Shown here piece by piece: positions 34,616-43,578 of a stretch of DNA of 64,000 nt. The notes under the pieces were generated by a model, which was given only the letters and a program-made list of their open reading frames with translations, searched no databases and was not told where the DNA came from. Numbering within the stretch: the stretch's first letter is position 1; each line of letters begins with the position of its first letter. The position numbers and the translations under genes were made by a program. The DNA comes from JAWXBM01 sp034440115 (lineage in GTDB: Bacteria > Pseudomonadota > Gammaproteobacteria > Xanthomonadales > SZUA-36): the NCBI GenBank assembly GCA_034440115.1, contig JAWXBM010000001.1:1-64000 (forward strand), given 5' to 3'.

Positions 34616-35986
34616 ATGCATATTCATATTCTGGGTGCTTGCGGAACCTTTATGGGCGGCGTCGCCTTGTTGGCCAAGCGGGCCGGACACCAGGTTTCGG
34701 GTTCCGACCAGCACACTTATCCACCCATGAGCACGCAACTGGAAGCCGAAGGCATCCATCTGTTCGAAGGTTATTCAGCCGAGCACCTGCAACCCCACCC
34801 GGATCTGGTGGTCATTGGCAACGCTCTGAGTCGTGGCAACCCGGCCATCGAATATGTGCTCAACAGTGGCATCCGCTATACCTCGGGGCCGCGTTGGCTG
34901 GGTGAGAACTATTTGCGCGGCAAGACGGTCGTTGCTGTGGCCGGTACGCACGGTAAAACCACTACCTCGAGTATGGTGGCTTTCATCCTTGAACAGGCGG
35001 GTCTCAAGCCGGGGTTTCTGATTGGCGGAGTGCCGCATGATTTTGGGCACTCGGCGCGCGATGGCGAAAGATTTTTCGTGGTCGAAGCCGACGAATACGA
35101 CACGGCATTTTTCGACAAGCGCGCCAAGTTCGTGCATTACCGGCCAGACATCGCCATCCTGAATAATCTCGAACTCGATCACGTCGACATTTACCCGGAC
35201 CTGGCCTCCATCCAGACCCAGTTCCATCATTTGGTGCGGACCATACCCGGCAAGGGCACCATCATCAGCAATGCGGCCGACGATAACCTCGAAGCCGTGC
35301 TGGAGCGGGGTTGCTGGAGCAACTTGCAACGCTTTGCGCTGAATGATGTCGACGCCGAATGGCAGGTCGAGCTGAACAAACCCGGTGGCAGCGAACTGAG
35401 TTTTTTGCACCAGGGCGAACCAGTCGGACGAATGCAGTGGATCATGCAGGGTCGACACAACGCTATGAACGCCTGCGCCGCCATTGCGGCCTGTGTGGCG
35501 GCCGGTGTGGATGCAGCCGAAGCTGTAGAGCACCTGTCGCGCTTTCGCGGGGTCAAGCGGCGCATGGAGTTGGTAGCGGAAATTGGTGGCGTGCATATCT
35601 ATGATGATTTTGCCCATCACCCCACGGCCATTCGCCTGACCCTGGAAGGTTTGCGGCGCAATATCGGCAATGCTCGCCTGCTGGTGGCATTGGAGCCACG
35701 CAGCAATACCATGAAAGCAGGTATTCACATCGATGAACTGGGCCCGGCGCTGATTGCCGCGGACCGAGTGTGGCTCAAAGCCGGTGAAGGCATCAACTGG
35801 GACCCACAGGAAGCTTTGGCCCCGCTGGAGGGCCGCGGCCGGGTGGTCACCAAAACCGAGGATCTGTTGCAGCATATGGCCGATGCGGTAAAGCCAGGCG
35901 ATCATGTGGTGTTTATGAGCAACGGTAGCTTTGATTCGGCTACGCAACGTTTTTGCCAGCAAATCGGCAGCAAGTGGAGTGCTTGA
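34616..35986 (+). CDS. mpl: UDP-N-acetylmuramate:L-alanyl-gamma-D-glutamyl-meso-diaminopimelate ligase
   Basis: This 456-residue Mur-ligase-family enzyme attaches recycled murein tripeptide to UDP-MurNAc. The start MHIHILGACGTFMGGVA is diagnostic of Mpl and distinct from MurC. The ATP loop is AGTHGKTTTSSM, with EADEYDTAFFDKR, NNLELDHVDIYPDL and the C-terminal DDFAHHPTAIRLTL. The end overlaps the next gene by 8 nt. Confidence 0.97.
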   Translation: MHIHILGACGTFMGGVALLAKRAGHQVSGSDQHTYPPMSTQLEAEGIHLFEGYSAEHLQPHPDLVVIGNALSRGNPAIEYVLNSGIRYTSGPRWLGENYLRGKTVVAVAGTHGKTTTSSMVAFILEQAGLKPGFLIGGVPHDFGHSARDGERFFVVEADEYDTAFFDKRAKFVHYRPDIAILNNLELDHVDIYPDLASIQTQFHHLVRTIPGKGTIISNAADDNLEAVLERGCWSNLQRFALNDVDAEWQVELNKPGGSELSFLHQGEPVGRMQWIMQGRHNAMNACAAIAACVAAGVDAAEAVEHLSRFRGVKRRMELVAEIGGVHIYDDFAHHPTAIRLTLEGLRRNIGNARLLVALEPRSNTMKAGIHIDELGPALIAADRVWLKAGEGINWDPQEALAPLEGRGRVVTKTEDLLQHMADAVKPGDHVVFMSNGSFDSATQRFCQQIGSKWSA

Positions 35987-36563
35987 AATTCCGCTGTTGC
36001 CGCTGCGCACGGTACTGTTTCCGGACGGTTTCCTGCCTTTGCGCATCTTTGAACAGCGCTACCTCACCATGGTGCGCGACTGCGCCCGCAACAACTCCGA
36101 CTTCGGCGTTTGCCTGATACTGGAGGGCGAAGAGGCCATCGCTCCGGTGCGGCCGGCCACCGTGGGTACTCTGGCTGAAATTGTCGACTGGTATACGCTT
36201 GAAGACGGCTTACTGGGGGTTTCTGCCATTGGTGCGGACCGATTTCGCGTACAACACACCCAGCGACAGGCGGATGGTCTGATGATGGGCCAGGTAGAAC
36301 TTATGGCCGAGCCGGCCGCCCAACCCGTTCCCGAAGCCTACTCAGTGCTCACCCAGGTATTGGCGCGCTTTATGGAAAAGGTCGGTAATCAATACCCCAG
36401 TTTCACCCCAGAAAACCTGGACGACGCTACCTGGGTAGGCTACCGACTGGCCGAGCTGTTACCGCTGGCAGCCATTGAGAAACAACAACTGCTGGAATTG
36501 AATGATCCGCTCAGGCGCTTGCAGGACTTGCTGCAAATCCTGCCGCGCTTTCAAGCAGAATAG
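35979..36563 (+). CDS. LonN-domain protein (ATP-independent)
   Basis: This protein of about 194 residues consists only of the Lon N-terminal substrate-binding domain: IPLLPLRTVLFPDGFLPLRIFEQRYL, DFGVCLI, VGTLAEIVDWYTLEDGLLGVSAIG and RFRVQ. No AAA or protease domain follows. Such stand-alone proteins occur across proteobacteria with unknown function. The GTG at 35979 overlaps the mpl stop (GTGCTTGA); the frame is open further upstream to 35931, but the domain begins at the GTG. Confidence 0.85.
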   Translation: MLEIPLLPLRTVLFPDGFLPLRIFEQRYLTMVRDCARNNSDFGVCLILEGEEAIAPVRPATVGTLAEIVDWYTLEDGLLGVSAIGADRFRVQHTQRQADGLMMGQVELMAEPAAQPVPEAYSVLTQVLARFMEKVGNQYPSFTPENLDDATWVGYRLAELLPLAAIEKQQLLELNDPLRRLQDLLQILPRFQAE

Positions 36564-36633
36564 TTCAGTGCGATGAGGGCAGGATCGCGATTTAGGTGGA
36601 TGATCGGCAGCAAAGCTGCCCTCCAAAAACCAG

Positions 36634-38613
36634 CTAGCGCAGCAACAGCAGCATATCCTCTGAAACCTGGCGTTGCTCAAACTGACCCAGCTCCGCGCGT
36701 AAGTCGCCCATCTGCTCGGCCACTAAAGGCTGCGCGCGCCAATAGCTGAACAAACCAAAACGTTGCACCAGTTGTTCCTCGGAAACCTGCGCCAGGTAAA
36801 GGGTGCGTGCTTCGGGCTGCAAGCGTACACCCGAGTCCCACAAGCGCAAGGTCAGCAAGGGTCCGCCGTGCGGCATTTGCTTGCGCAACAGCAAAGACTC
36901 CGTGCGGCCCTGGTAGGCGCGACCCAACAAGGGCAGCGTGGCCTGGTCGGGATCTGGATTCAACGCCTGGATCACCCAGAGCCAATCGCTGGGCGACTCG
37001 GGTTCCCAGCCGGACTTCTGCAAGGTCTGGGCTATCACTTCCGGCTCGGCCACCAGTTGCATATTGAAGCGGCGCGACAGAGCTTGCAGCGAGCGCGTGC
37101 GCTCACTGGGCAGCTCACTCCAGGCTTCATCCCACCAGATCTGCTCGCTCATCAGTTGGTTGGGCGCTACTGAATGCAATGCCACCAGCTCCTCCGGCGT
37201 ATGATCATTGACCTGCCACAGGAACAACACGCTGGCCGAACCGTAAAAAATCAACCCAGCCAGGGCCCCAGAGAAAGGCAAAATGGCGCGTTGGCGATAA
37301 GCCATGCCAACCACCAGCGTCCAGGCCAGCCCCAGCAATACGCCCAGCAAGCTAATGCTGAGCCATTCCAGACCAAGATAGAGACGCGCCAACAACAACA
37401 ACGTCAGGATCAGCCCGGCTGCCAGATATGGCCATTGGCGGTGTTTACGGCGCACTTCGCCGGCAATCATGACGGCAAAAAAGCTGAACACGACGGTGGT
37501 CAGGCTCATGACAGAGCTGGGGCTGCGCAACAATTCGCTGGAAACTTCCATAACCTGCGGTGTGGCGCGCAAGCCCCAGGCCAGCAACAACTGAATCAGC
37601 CAACCGCCGCCAATCGCCACCAGCCAATGCATTGCTGCGGTGCTGCGCCCTGCGCCGTGCAACCAGAAAAAAACCGCCGCGCTGGACAACAAGGTGACCT
37701 GCCAACGCGACAACTGCGACACCGCCACAAAGAAAGGGTCGGCTAATTCGTTGCGCAATGACAAAGCCAGATCCTGCACCGACTGGTCCAGGGCTTGTGG
37801 TTGCGCTGCGAAGGGCGACAGGAATAACAGCATGATCAGGCCCCAGAAAATAACTACCAGCAACAATCCGGATGCGGAAATCGACAACACTTCGGGACGC
37901 GCGGGATCCAGCAAAGGCGCGGCCAATCTGCCCAGTTTCGGGTGGCGGCGGGTCCAGCGGATGCCGTGTCGCATCCAGCGTGCCGAGCGACTGGCCAACG
38001 GTTCATAGATAGCCCGCATCAGCCACCAGATCAGCCACAGGCTAAACAAGCCAATCACCAGCACCATGGCCAGGCGACCGGTGTATTCGGAGGCGACTTC
38101 CAGGGAAGCGCCGAATAAAAAACCGGGGATCAGGAAAGTTGGGGCCCAGGCAATGCAGGCTGCCAGGTCGACCGCGATAAAGCTCGATGGCGGCATGCGC
38201 ATGATGCCGACAACGGCAGGAATCACTGGGCGCAGTGGGCCTATGAAACGCCCGGCAACAACGCTCTTGGCACCATGGCTATTAAAGAATTGGATCCCCC
38301 GATCCATCATTCCCGGGTAACGGGAGAAAGGCCAGATATCCAGCAGATGCTGACGATAACGGTAACCCAGGGCAAAGCTCAGCGTATCGCCCAGCAACGC
38401 ACCGCTGGAAGCGGCCAACCAAACCGGCACTATGTCGATCACACCCAGACCAATCAAAGTGCCAACGCCAAACAGAATCATAATGCCGGGCAACAGGATA
38501 CCGATCAGCACCAGTGATTCAAAGAAGGCCACCAGGAATACGATTAACACGCCCCAGCCAGGGTTAGCGTTGACCCAATTCAGTAATTCCTGTGACCAAC
38601 CGGCAGATTCCAT
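36634..38613 (-). CDS. DedA-PAP2-LssY fusion membrane protein
   Basis: This 659-residue polytopic protein has three parts. Residues 1 to about 200 form a DedA/VTT domain (FESLVLIGILLPG, GDTLSFALGYRYR, GRFIGPLRPVIPAVVGI). The middle part, about 250-440, resembles a PAP2 lipid phosphatase. The C-terminal about 200 residues resemble the LssY domain. In the PAP2 part, the PSGH motif reads PSSV and the SRxxxGxHxxxD motif reads ARLYLGLEWLSI, so catalytic His and Ser are replaced. A scaffold or flippase-linked role is more likely than phosphatase activity. It is divergent from the SDR gene. Confidence 0.88.
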   Translation of the reverse strand: MESAGWSQELLNWVNANPGWGVLIVFLVAFFESLVLIGILLPGIMILFGVGTLIGLGVIDIVPVWLAASSGALLGDTLSFALGYRYRQHLLDIWPFSRYPGMMDRGIQFFNSHGAKSVVAGRFIGPLRPVIPAVVGIMRMPPSSFIAVDLAACIAWAPTFLIPGFLFGASLEVASEYTGRLAMVLVIGLFSLWLIWWLMRAIYEPLASRSARWMRHGIRWTRRHPKLGRLAAPLLDPARPEVLSISASGLLLVVIFWGLIMLLFLSPFAAQPQALDQSVQDLALSLRNELADPFFVAVSQLSRWQVTLLSSAAVFFWLHGAGRSTAAMHWLVAIGGGWLIQLLLAWGLRATPQVMEVSSELLRSPSSVMSLTTVVFSFFAVMIAGEVRRKHRQWPYLAAGLILTLLLLARLYLGLEWLSISLLGVLLGLAWTLVVGMAYRQRAILPFSGALAGLIFYGSASVLFLWQVNDHTPEELVALHSVAPNQLMSEQIWWDEAWSELPSERTRSLQALSRRFNMQLVAEPEVIAQTLQKSGWEPESPSDWLWVIQALNPDPDQATLPLLGRAYQGRTESLLLRKQMPHGGPLLTLRLWDSGVRLQPEARTLYLAQVSEEQLVQRFGLFSYWRAQPLVAEQMGDLRAELGQFEQRQVSEDMLLLLR

Positions 38614-38736
38614 GAAGGTATTGGGGCCTGTTCATTTTCCATGCCCGGAAAAAGCCCGGGGCGGTTATGATAAAGGATAGAAGCAACAGGCTGGCGCCAA
38701 GATGATTCCGGTCTATACCCATTGGGGACTATAAGA

Positions 38737-39570
38737 ATGTCTACAGGTTCAAATAATCTCAGCGGCAAAACCCTGTTCATCACCGGCGCATCGCGCGGCA
38801 TAGGCAAGGCCATTGCCCTGCGCGCCGCCCGTGATGGAGCCAATATTGTCGTGGCTTCCAAAACCGATCAGCCGCACCCCAGGCTGGAAGGTACCATTCA
38901 CACTGCCGTTGCAGAGATCAATGCTGCCGGTGGCCATGGTTTGGCCATAGGCATGGATGTCCGCGAGGATGACCAGGTAGATGCGGCCATCGACAAAGCC
39001 GTGACACATTTCGGTGGCATCGACATCCTGGTGAACAACGCCAGCGCCATCATGCTCAAGGGCACGCAGGAATTACCCATGCGCCGCTTCGACCTGATGT
39101 TCGAAGCCAATGTTCGTGGCAGCTATACCGCCATACGCGCCGCCATTCCGCATTTGCTCAAAGCAGCCAACCCGCATGTGTTGAATCTCTCCCCACCGTT
39201 GAATCTCAACCCGGACTGGTTTGCGCCGCACGTGGCCTACACCATGTCCAAGTACGGCATGAGTATGTGTGTGCTGGGCATGGCCGAAGAGTTTCGCAAG
39301 CAGGGCGTAGCCTTCAACACCCTCTGGCCACGAACCGTGATTGCCACCGCTGCCCTGAGTCAGCTCGGCGATATGGTTTCACCGGATAATTGCCGCACCC
39401 CGGAAATCATGGCGGATTCAGCGCATGAAATCCTTTGTCGCGACAGCCGCTCATGTACCGGTAATTTCTTCCTCGATGAAAACGTTTTGCGTTCTGCCGG
39501 CATGAAGAGCTTCGATCAATACAGCGTAAAGGCGGGTATGCCGCTGATGAAGGATCTGTTCCTGGATTGA
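38737..39570 (+). CDS. Short-chain dehydrogenase/reductase, HSDL2-like
   Basis: This 277-residue SDR has the Rossmann motif TGASRGIGKAIALRAARDG, then VASKTDQPHPRLEGTIHT, an insertion typical of the HSDL2-like branch. NNAS is conserved. The catalytic set is Ser in LNLSPP and YTMSKYG (YxxxK). The C-terminal SCP2 domain of animal HSDL2 is absent. The substrate is unknown, probably a fatty or terpenoid alcohol or ketone. ATG 38737 (MSTGSNN) fits the fold start. Confidence 0.9.
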   Translation: MSTGSNNLSGKTLFITGASRGIGKAIALRAARDGANIVVASKTDQPHPRLEGTIHTAVAEINAAGGHGLAIGMDVREDDQVDAAIDKAVTHFGGIDILVNNASAIMLKGTQELPMRRFDLMFEANVRGSYTAIRAAIPHLLKAANPHVLNLSPPLNLNPDWFAPHVAYTMSKYGMSMCVLGMAEEFRKQGVAFNTLWPRTVIATAALSQLGDMVSPDNCRTPEIMADSAHEILCRDSRSCTGNFFLDENVLRSAGMKSFDQYSVKAGMPLMKDLFLD

Positions 39571-39592
39571 AGGTCTGAGCCAGAGGCTTTAA

Positions 39593-40891
39593 TCAGCCTT
39601 TGGGCTCACGACTCATTTGACGAAAGGCCTCACGCGCCGCACCTATGGTGGCCTCGATATGTTCTTCACTGTGCGCGCTTGAAACAAAACCGGCTTCGTA
39701 GGCGGAAGGCGCGAGATAGACCCCTCCATCCAACATCAGATGGAAGAACCGCTTGAAGGCCGCGGTATCACAGGCGCCTGATTGTTCGAAATTCACTACT
39801 TTTTCGGCCGCGGTAAAATACAGACCAAACATCGCGCCAACCTGGGTGGTGCGGAAGGGAATACCGAAGTAACCCGCTTCGCGCTGCAAGCCCAGGAGCA
39901 GTGCTGCGGTAGTTTTTTCCAACTGTTCATAAAAACCATCGGCCACGATCAGGTCCAGCGTGGCCAGCCCAGCCGCCATGGCCACCGGATTACCGGACAG
40001 CGTTCCGGCCTGGTAAACCGGCCCACTGGGCGCGATCTGTTCCATGAATTGCCGCTTGCCACCAAAAGCTCCCACCGGCATGCCGCCACCGATGATCTTG
40101 CCGAAAGTCGAAAGATCGGGGGTGATGCCATACAAACCCTGCGCCCCTCCCAGTGCCACGCGGAAACCGGTCATAACCTCATCAAAAATCAGCAAACAGC
40201 CATGCTCATCGCTGGCTGCACGCAGCCCTTCGAGGTAACCGGGTAAGGGTGGAATGCAGTTCATATTGCCGGCCACTGGCTCAACGATAATGGCCGCTAT
40301 GCGTTGGCCTTCGCTGGCCAAAAGCTTCTGCACGGCAAGCAAATCGTTAAAAGGCAAAGTCAGTGTCAGATCAGCCAAGGCCGCAGGCACACCCGGCGAA
40401 TTGGGCACACCCAGGGTCAGAGCACCGCTGCCGGCCTTGACCAGAAAACTGTCGGCATGCCCGTGATAGCAACCTTCAAATTTGACTATGGCATCGCGAC
40501 CGGTCGCCGCCCGCGCCAGGCGAATCGCGCTCATGGTGGCCTCGGTGCCTGAATTGACCATGCGTACCATATCCATGGCCGGAACCAAGCGACACAGGCG
40601 TTCCGCCATGTCCACTTCAGCCGGGCAAGGTGCACCGAAGCTCAGCCCATTTGCTGCCGCCTTCTGCACCGCTGCAAGCACATGGGGGTGTGCGTGGCCC
40701 GCAATCATCGGGCCCCAGGAGCCGATGTAATCAATGTAGCTGCGGCCCGCTGTGTCGTATAAGCAGGCACCTGCTGCACGCTCGAAAAACAGCGGTTCGC
40801 CGCCTACGCCGTTAAAGGCTCTGACGGGTGAATTCACCCCACCTGGAATGTGTTGGCGGGCACGGTCAAGCAGTTCTTGGTTCTTACTCAT
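39593..40891 (-). CDS. hemL: Glutamate-1-semialdehyde 2,1-aminomutase
   Basis: This 432-residue PLP enzyme makes 5-aminolevulinate from glutamate 1-semialdehyde, the C5 heme route. The start reads RARQHIPGGVNSPVRAFNGVGG. The PLP lysine is in STFGKIIGGGMPVGAFGG. EPVAGNMNC and IFDEVMTGFRV are conserved. Length is standard. It diverges from the rubredoxin gene; the C-terminus overlaps nothing. Confidence 0.98.
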   Translation of the reverse strand: MSKNQELLDRARQHIPGGVNSPVRAFNGVGGEPLFFERAAGACLYDTAGRSYIDYIGSWGPMIAGHAHPHVLAAVQKAAANGLSFGAPCPAEVDMAERLCRLVPAMDMVRMVNSGTEATMSAIRLARAATGRDAIVKFEGCYHGHADSFLVKAGSGALTLGVPNSPGVPAALADLTLTLPFNDLLAVQKLLASEGQRIAAIIVEPVAGNMNCIPPLPGYLEGLRAASDEHGCLLIFDEVMTGFRVALGGAQGLYGITPDLSTFGKIIGGGMPVGAFGGKRQFMEQIAPSGPVYQAGTLSGNPVAMAAGLATLDLIVADGFYEQLEKTTAALLLGLQREAGYFGIPFRTTQVGAMFGLYFTAAEKVVNFEQSGACDTAAFKRFFHLMLDGGVYLAPSAYEAGFVSSAHSEEHIEATIGAAREAFRQMSREPKG

Positions 40892-41037
40892 GATTCAGTG
40901 TCGATCCTTCTGTTTCGCATGGCGATGATTTTTGTTGCGGGCATTCTACTACCGCCTAATATAGGCGCTGAGGTTTCATGCCACCAACAAGCATGGCAAA
41001 CTACGCCGCTTTCCAACATGACCCACAGGTAAAAAGC

Positions 41038-41217
41038 GTGAACGAGCAAGGCTACAGAAACTGGATGTGTATCATCTGCGGATGGATGTATGAAGAAGCC
41101 TATGGGTCAGCCGAAGACGGTTTGCCCCCCGGAACCCGTTGGAAGGATGTGCCCGATGACTGGGTCTGCCCGGATTGTGGAGCATCCAAAGACGACTTTG
41201 AAATGATTGAGATTTGA
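41038..41217 (+). CDS. rubA: Rubredoxin
   Basis: This 59-residue rubredoxin has CIICGWMYEEAYG and CPDCGASKDDFEMI, the two CxxCG iron ligands. It transfers single electrons, for example to alkane hydroxylase or peroxide-reducing systems. GTG 41038 has AGGT about 8 nt upstream and yields normal length. An in-frame ATG at 40993 would add 15 residues without a visible ribosome-binding site. The hemL-rubredoxin divergent pair is a common pseudomonad arrangement. Confidence 0.93.
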   Translation: MNEQGYRNWMCIICGWMYEEAYGSAEDGLPPGTRWKDVPDDWVCPDCGASKDDFEMIEI

Positions 41218-41271
41218 CGGCTTGATAGGTTTATCGTGCACACAAGACTGGCAAACAAGGCAGGCACACTC

Positions 41272-41469
41272 ATGAGCAACCGTGGCGGTATCAAGCGTTC
41301 TCGCAGCAACAAAATAATTGGCGGCGTGTGTGGCGGCATTGCCGAACATTTTGGTTGGTCCATAACGGCCACCCGCGTGGTTTATGTATTGGCCTCGGTG
41401 CTATCGGTGGCCTTTCCGGGCATCATCGTTTACCTGGTGTTGTGGTTGGTGTTGCCGCGTCAGGCGTAA
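41272..41469 (+). CDS. PspC-domain small membrane protein
   Basis: This 65-residue protein consists of a PspC domain: RSRSNKIIGGVCGGIAEHFG, then a hydrophobic helix TRVVYVLASVLSVAFPGIIVYLVLWLVLP. PspC-like proteins act at the inner membrane in envelope-stress signalling, but stand-alone short versions are often uncharacterised. ATG 41272 is preferred over an upstream start at 41236. Its last 69 bp overlap the 3' end of the convergent cpdA gene. Confidence 0.85.
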   Translation: MSNRGGIKRSRSNKIIGGVCGGIAEHFGWSITATRVVYVLASVLSVAFPGIIVYLVLWLVLPRQA

Positions 41470-42237
41470 ACCTTTTGTAGGAGCGTGAAGAATTCCCGAG
41501 TTCATACGCCCATCGGCAAATAGCTCCAGCCAACGAAAAGCCGGCCCGGCTGGGTCCAGAGTGAATTTAGCACTCGCTGGCAGGCTGTTGGCCGCCGTTG
41601 AAGGCGCAGACATAAACCGCGCGCTGCCGATCTGTGCTGCAAAGGCCTGGTGAACATGGCCCCAGACCACGGCCTTGATCTGCGGATGATCAGCCACGCT
41701 ATTCATTAAACCTTCGGGTTGCTCCAGCCGGTATTTATCTATCCACGGTGAACCTATGGCCATGGGTTGATGATGCAGTGCCAATAAAGCCGGGCCGTCT
41801 CCTGCCAGGTACTGATTCACCCGCAATAAATCGCCGTTATCAATACAACCATCAATGCGCCCGGGCCTGGCCGAGTTCAACAACACCACTTTCCAGTCAC
41901 CGGCCTGCTGGAAGTAAGGGCTTTCATAAGGGCCCTGGGGAAAATACTGCTGCATCAACTCGGGCACATCGTGATTGCCGGGTAAGGCACAAACAGGAGC
42001 ATTCAGCGGCTCAATCAGCTCTGCCAGGCGCTGATACGAGGCCTCGCTACCGTCTTCGCTCAGATCACCGGTGAGCATCAGTGCATCGGGCTGCCAGGTG
42101 GCAACGGCTTTGACTACAGCCGCCAGACCGGCATCCGCACTTAATCCACGATAAGGCGTATCCGCTCGGGCGGACAAATGGCAATCACTGATCTGGGCCA
42201 GCCGAAAACCGCGACTCTGTTCAATACGAGAATGCAC
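41401..42237 (-). CDS. cpdA: Metallophosphoesterase, 3',5'-cyclic AMP phosphodiesterase CpdA-type
   Basis: This calcineurin-like phosphoesterase of about 278 residues has all metal motifs: QISDCHL (DxH), LTGDLSEDGS, LPGNHD, ALHHQP and VWGHVHQ. Length and motif spacing fit CpdA/Icc, which hydrolyses cAMP. The frame is open to 42384, but the extra N-terminus is translated repeat sequence. GTG 42237 with AGGA 6 nt upstream is the likely start. The C-terminus overlaps the PspC gene by 69 bp on the opposite strand. Usual neighbours (nudF, parE) are not here. Confidence 0.9.
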   Translation of the reverse strand: MHSRIEQSRGFRLAQISDCHLSARADTPYRGLSADAGLAAVVKAVATWQPDALMLTGDLSEDGSEASYQRLAELIEPLNAPVCALPGNHDVPELMQQYFPQGPYESPYFQQAGDWKVVLLNSARPGRIDGCIDNGDLLRVNQYLAGDGPALLALHHQPMAIGSPWIDKYRLEQPEGLMNSVADHPQIKAVVWGHVHQAFAAQIGSARFMSAPSTAANSLPASAKFTLDPAGPAFRWLELFADGRMNSGILHAPTKGLRLTRQHQPQHQVNDDARKGHR

Positions 42238-42294
42238 TTCGCTTCCTGGCGGTCGGGTCAATGAGACCAACACTCTAGCAAAAACGCGGAGGAT

Positions 42295-42394
42295 TGGGGT
42301 CAGAGTAAAGTCAAACAAGCTAAAGTCGGTTAGTAAATTTAATTGCTGCCAACCAGCCAGAGTGCAGGTTTTACTCTGGCCCACTCTGACCCCA
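42295..42394. repeat. Inverted-repeat element, GGGGTCAGAGTAAA family (copy D)
   Basis: TGGGGTCAGAGTAAA begins at 42295. The opposite arm TTTTACTCTGGCCCACTCTGACCCCA ends at 42394, with the same internal TCTGGCCC variant as copy A. About 60 bp of AT-rich spacer lies between. It occupies the leader between cpdA and the next genes, about 60 bp upstream of the cpdA start. Confidence 0.85.
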
Positions 42395-42495
42395 AAGTTA
42401 GAATGTCAGAAGATTGCCTGAATTGAAGCCTTACTGGGTGCTCTGCTTTCTGCATACTCTGCTGCATGTGCGCAAAACACGAAATCTGAATTGAT

Positions 42496-42690
42496 ATGAA
42501 AATCTTTATTCCACTCAGTGATGAGCAACTGGAAACGCTGTTGGACCATGAGCAGCCAGTGCCCTACCAGCTCGGCTGTGTCACCTTGTCGCAGATGTCA
42601 GGGCCAGATTCTGGCAAAAAACTCAGTCCAGATCGAGCGCCAGTGAATCGCCCGGCGCTACGCCCAGTTGCTCTGCCTTCCCCGCGTTGA
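42496..42690 (+). CDS. Possible small ORF, unknown
   Basis: A 64-residue frame starts MKIFIPLSDEQLETLLDHEQ, with a convincing protein-like first half (VPYQLGCVTLSQM). The second half, Pro/Arg-rich, overlaps the 3' end of the convergent DUF192 gene by 68 bp. It may be a genuine small cytoplasmic protein that has lost or altered its C-terminus. No strong ribosome-binding site is seen. Confidence 0.4.
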   Translation: MKIFIPLSDEQLETLLDHEQPVPYQLGCVTLSQMSGPDSGKKLSPDRAPVNRPALRPVALPSPR

Positions 42691-43051
42691 GCTCCAGCAC
42701 GTAGCGAGCCGGCCCTGCGCTGGGATAACTGGGACAACGCTCGATACGACAGGGTGGGGTGTTTTCCGACACGCTGACCAACCTGAGCTCAGCATCGAAA
42801 TAGAAGATATCCAACGGAATGCGCGTGTTCTTCATCCAGAAGCTGCGGCTCGTTTCGGTGGGAAAAATGAACAGCATGCCGTGATCCTCGTCCATCTGGT
42901 CACGGAACATCAGGCCCATGCTCTGATCTTTCGGCGTAGTCGCCAACTCCACACTGAACCATTCGCCACCGAGGCGCACCCGCGACTCATTCGACATGCA
43001 CGATGTGGTAATCAGCAGCAACAAAAGCGGGGGCAGCAGGCGTTTGATCAT
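42623..43051 (-). CDS. DUF192 family lipoprotein
   Basis: This is a 142-residue protein with a lipoprotein signal peptide (RLLPPLLLLLITTSC). The DUF192 domain holds GLMFRDQMDEDHGMLFIF, SFWMKNTRIPLDIFYFD and a C-terminal VLELNAGKAEQLGVAPGD. DUF192 proteins are small beta-barrel-like periplasmic or extracytoplasmic proteins of unknown function. ATG 43051 is selected because the signal peptide begins there; upstream in-frame starts would bury it. Confidence 0.85.
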   Translation of the reverse strand: MIKRLLPPLLLLLITTSCMSNESRVRLGGEWFSVELATTPKDQSMGLMFRDQMDEDHGMLFIFPTETSRSFWMKNTRIPLDIFYFDAELRLVSVSENTPPCRIERCPSYPSAGPARYVLELNAGKAEQLGVAPGDSLALDLD

Positions 43052-43231
43052 AGGGTGTTTGACTGGTGGCTGGACACGATGAATTCGCATCCTAGCCGCT
43101 TGCACGGCTTGAGTCGATATTTTGCCCCATGACAGCAATCACTCGACTGAGAAAACTCCAGTGAAAAAGCATGATGCAAAAACCCCGGCGCTCTTCTATG
43201 CTGAGCCCATCAGCCAAAGTGGAGTATCACC

Positions 43232-43513
43232 ATGAAGACTTTTGTAATTATGCGCCGCGGTGCCTGGGAAGATGAGCCAGAGCTGGAAGATGCAGCAGCC
43301 GAGTCTACCCGTGTGGCTGACGAAGAAATGCCGGATCAGGTTAAATGGATCCGCTCCTATGTGATCGAAGAAGAAGACGGTACCTTGGGTACGGTGTGCA
43401 TTTACCAGGCCGAAGATGAAGATGCCATCATTGATCACGCGCAACGCGCTGATCTGCCGGCCGATGAGGTGCTGCGCGTACTCAACACGGTAATTGTTCG
43501 CGACGATCCTTGA
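43232..43513 (+). CDS. DUF4242 (SCO4226-like) protein
   Basis: This 93-residue ferredoxin-like-fold protein has MKTFVIMRRGAWEDEPELE, IRSYVIEEEDGTLGTVCIYQAEDEDAIIDHAQRADLPADEV. DUF4242 members include a nickel-binding protein in Streptomyces; function in proteobacteria is open. It is strongly acidic. A hairpin that could end transcription follows at 43556-43578. Confidence 0.85.
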   Translation: MKTFVIMRRGAWEDEPELEDAAAESTRVADEEMPDQVKWIRSYVIEEEDGTLGTVCIYQAEDEDAIIDHAQRADLPADEVLRVLNTVIVRDDP

Positions 43514-43555
43514 TTTGAGATAACCACAGTCGGACTACCTCGGGTTTGCCGCAGC

Positions 43556-43578
43556 GCCAGTATCACTTCGATACTGGC
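43556..43578. terminator. Possible hairpin terminator between convergent genes
   Basis: GCCAGTATC and GATACTGGC form a 9-bp stem with a 5-nt loop. It lies between the DUF4242 gene and the end of the convergent DUF4252 operon. No long T run follows on either strand, so termination efficiency is doubtful. Confidence 0.45.

Noticed and set aside
34775..36046. Long open frame antisense to mpl
   Set aside because: The mpl frame is fully conserved; the antisense product is rich in His/Gln/Arg typical of reverse-strand translation.
42238..42384. Upstream extension of cpdA
   Set aside because: The extra N-terminal residues are translated from repeat copy D; the GTG at 42237 with AGGA upstream gives normal family length.
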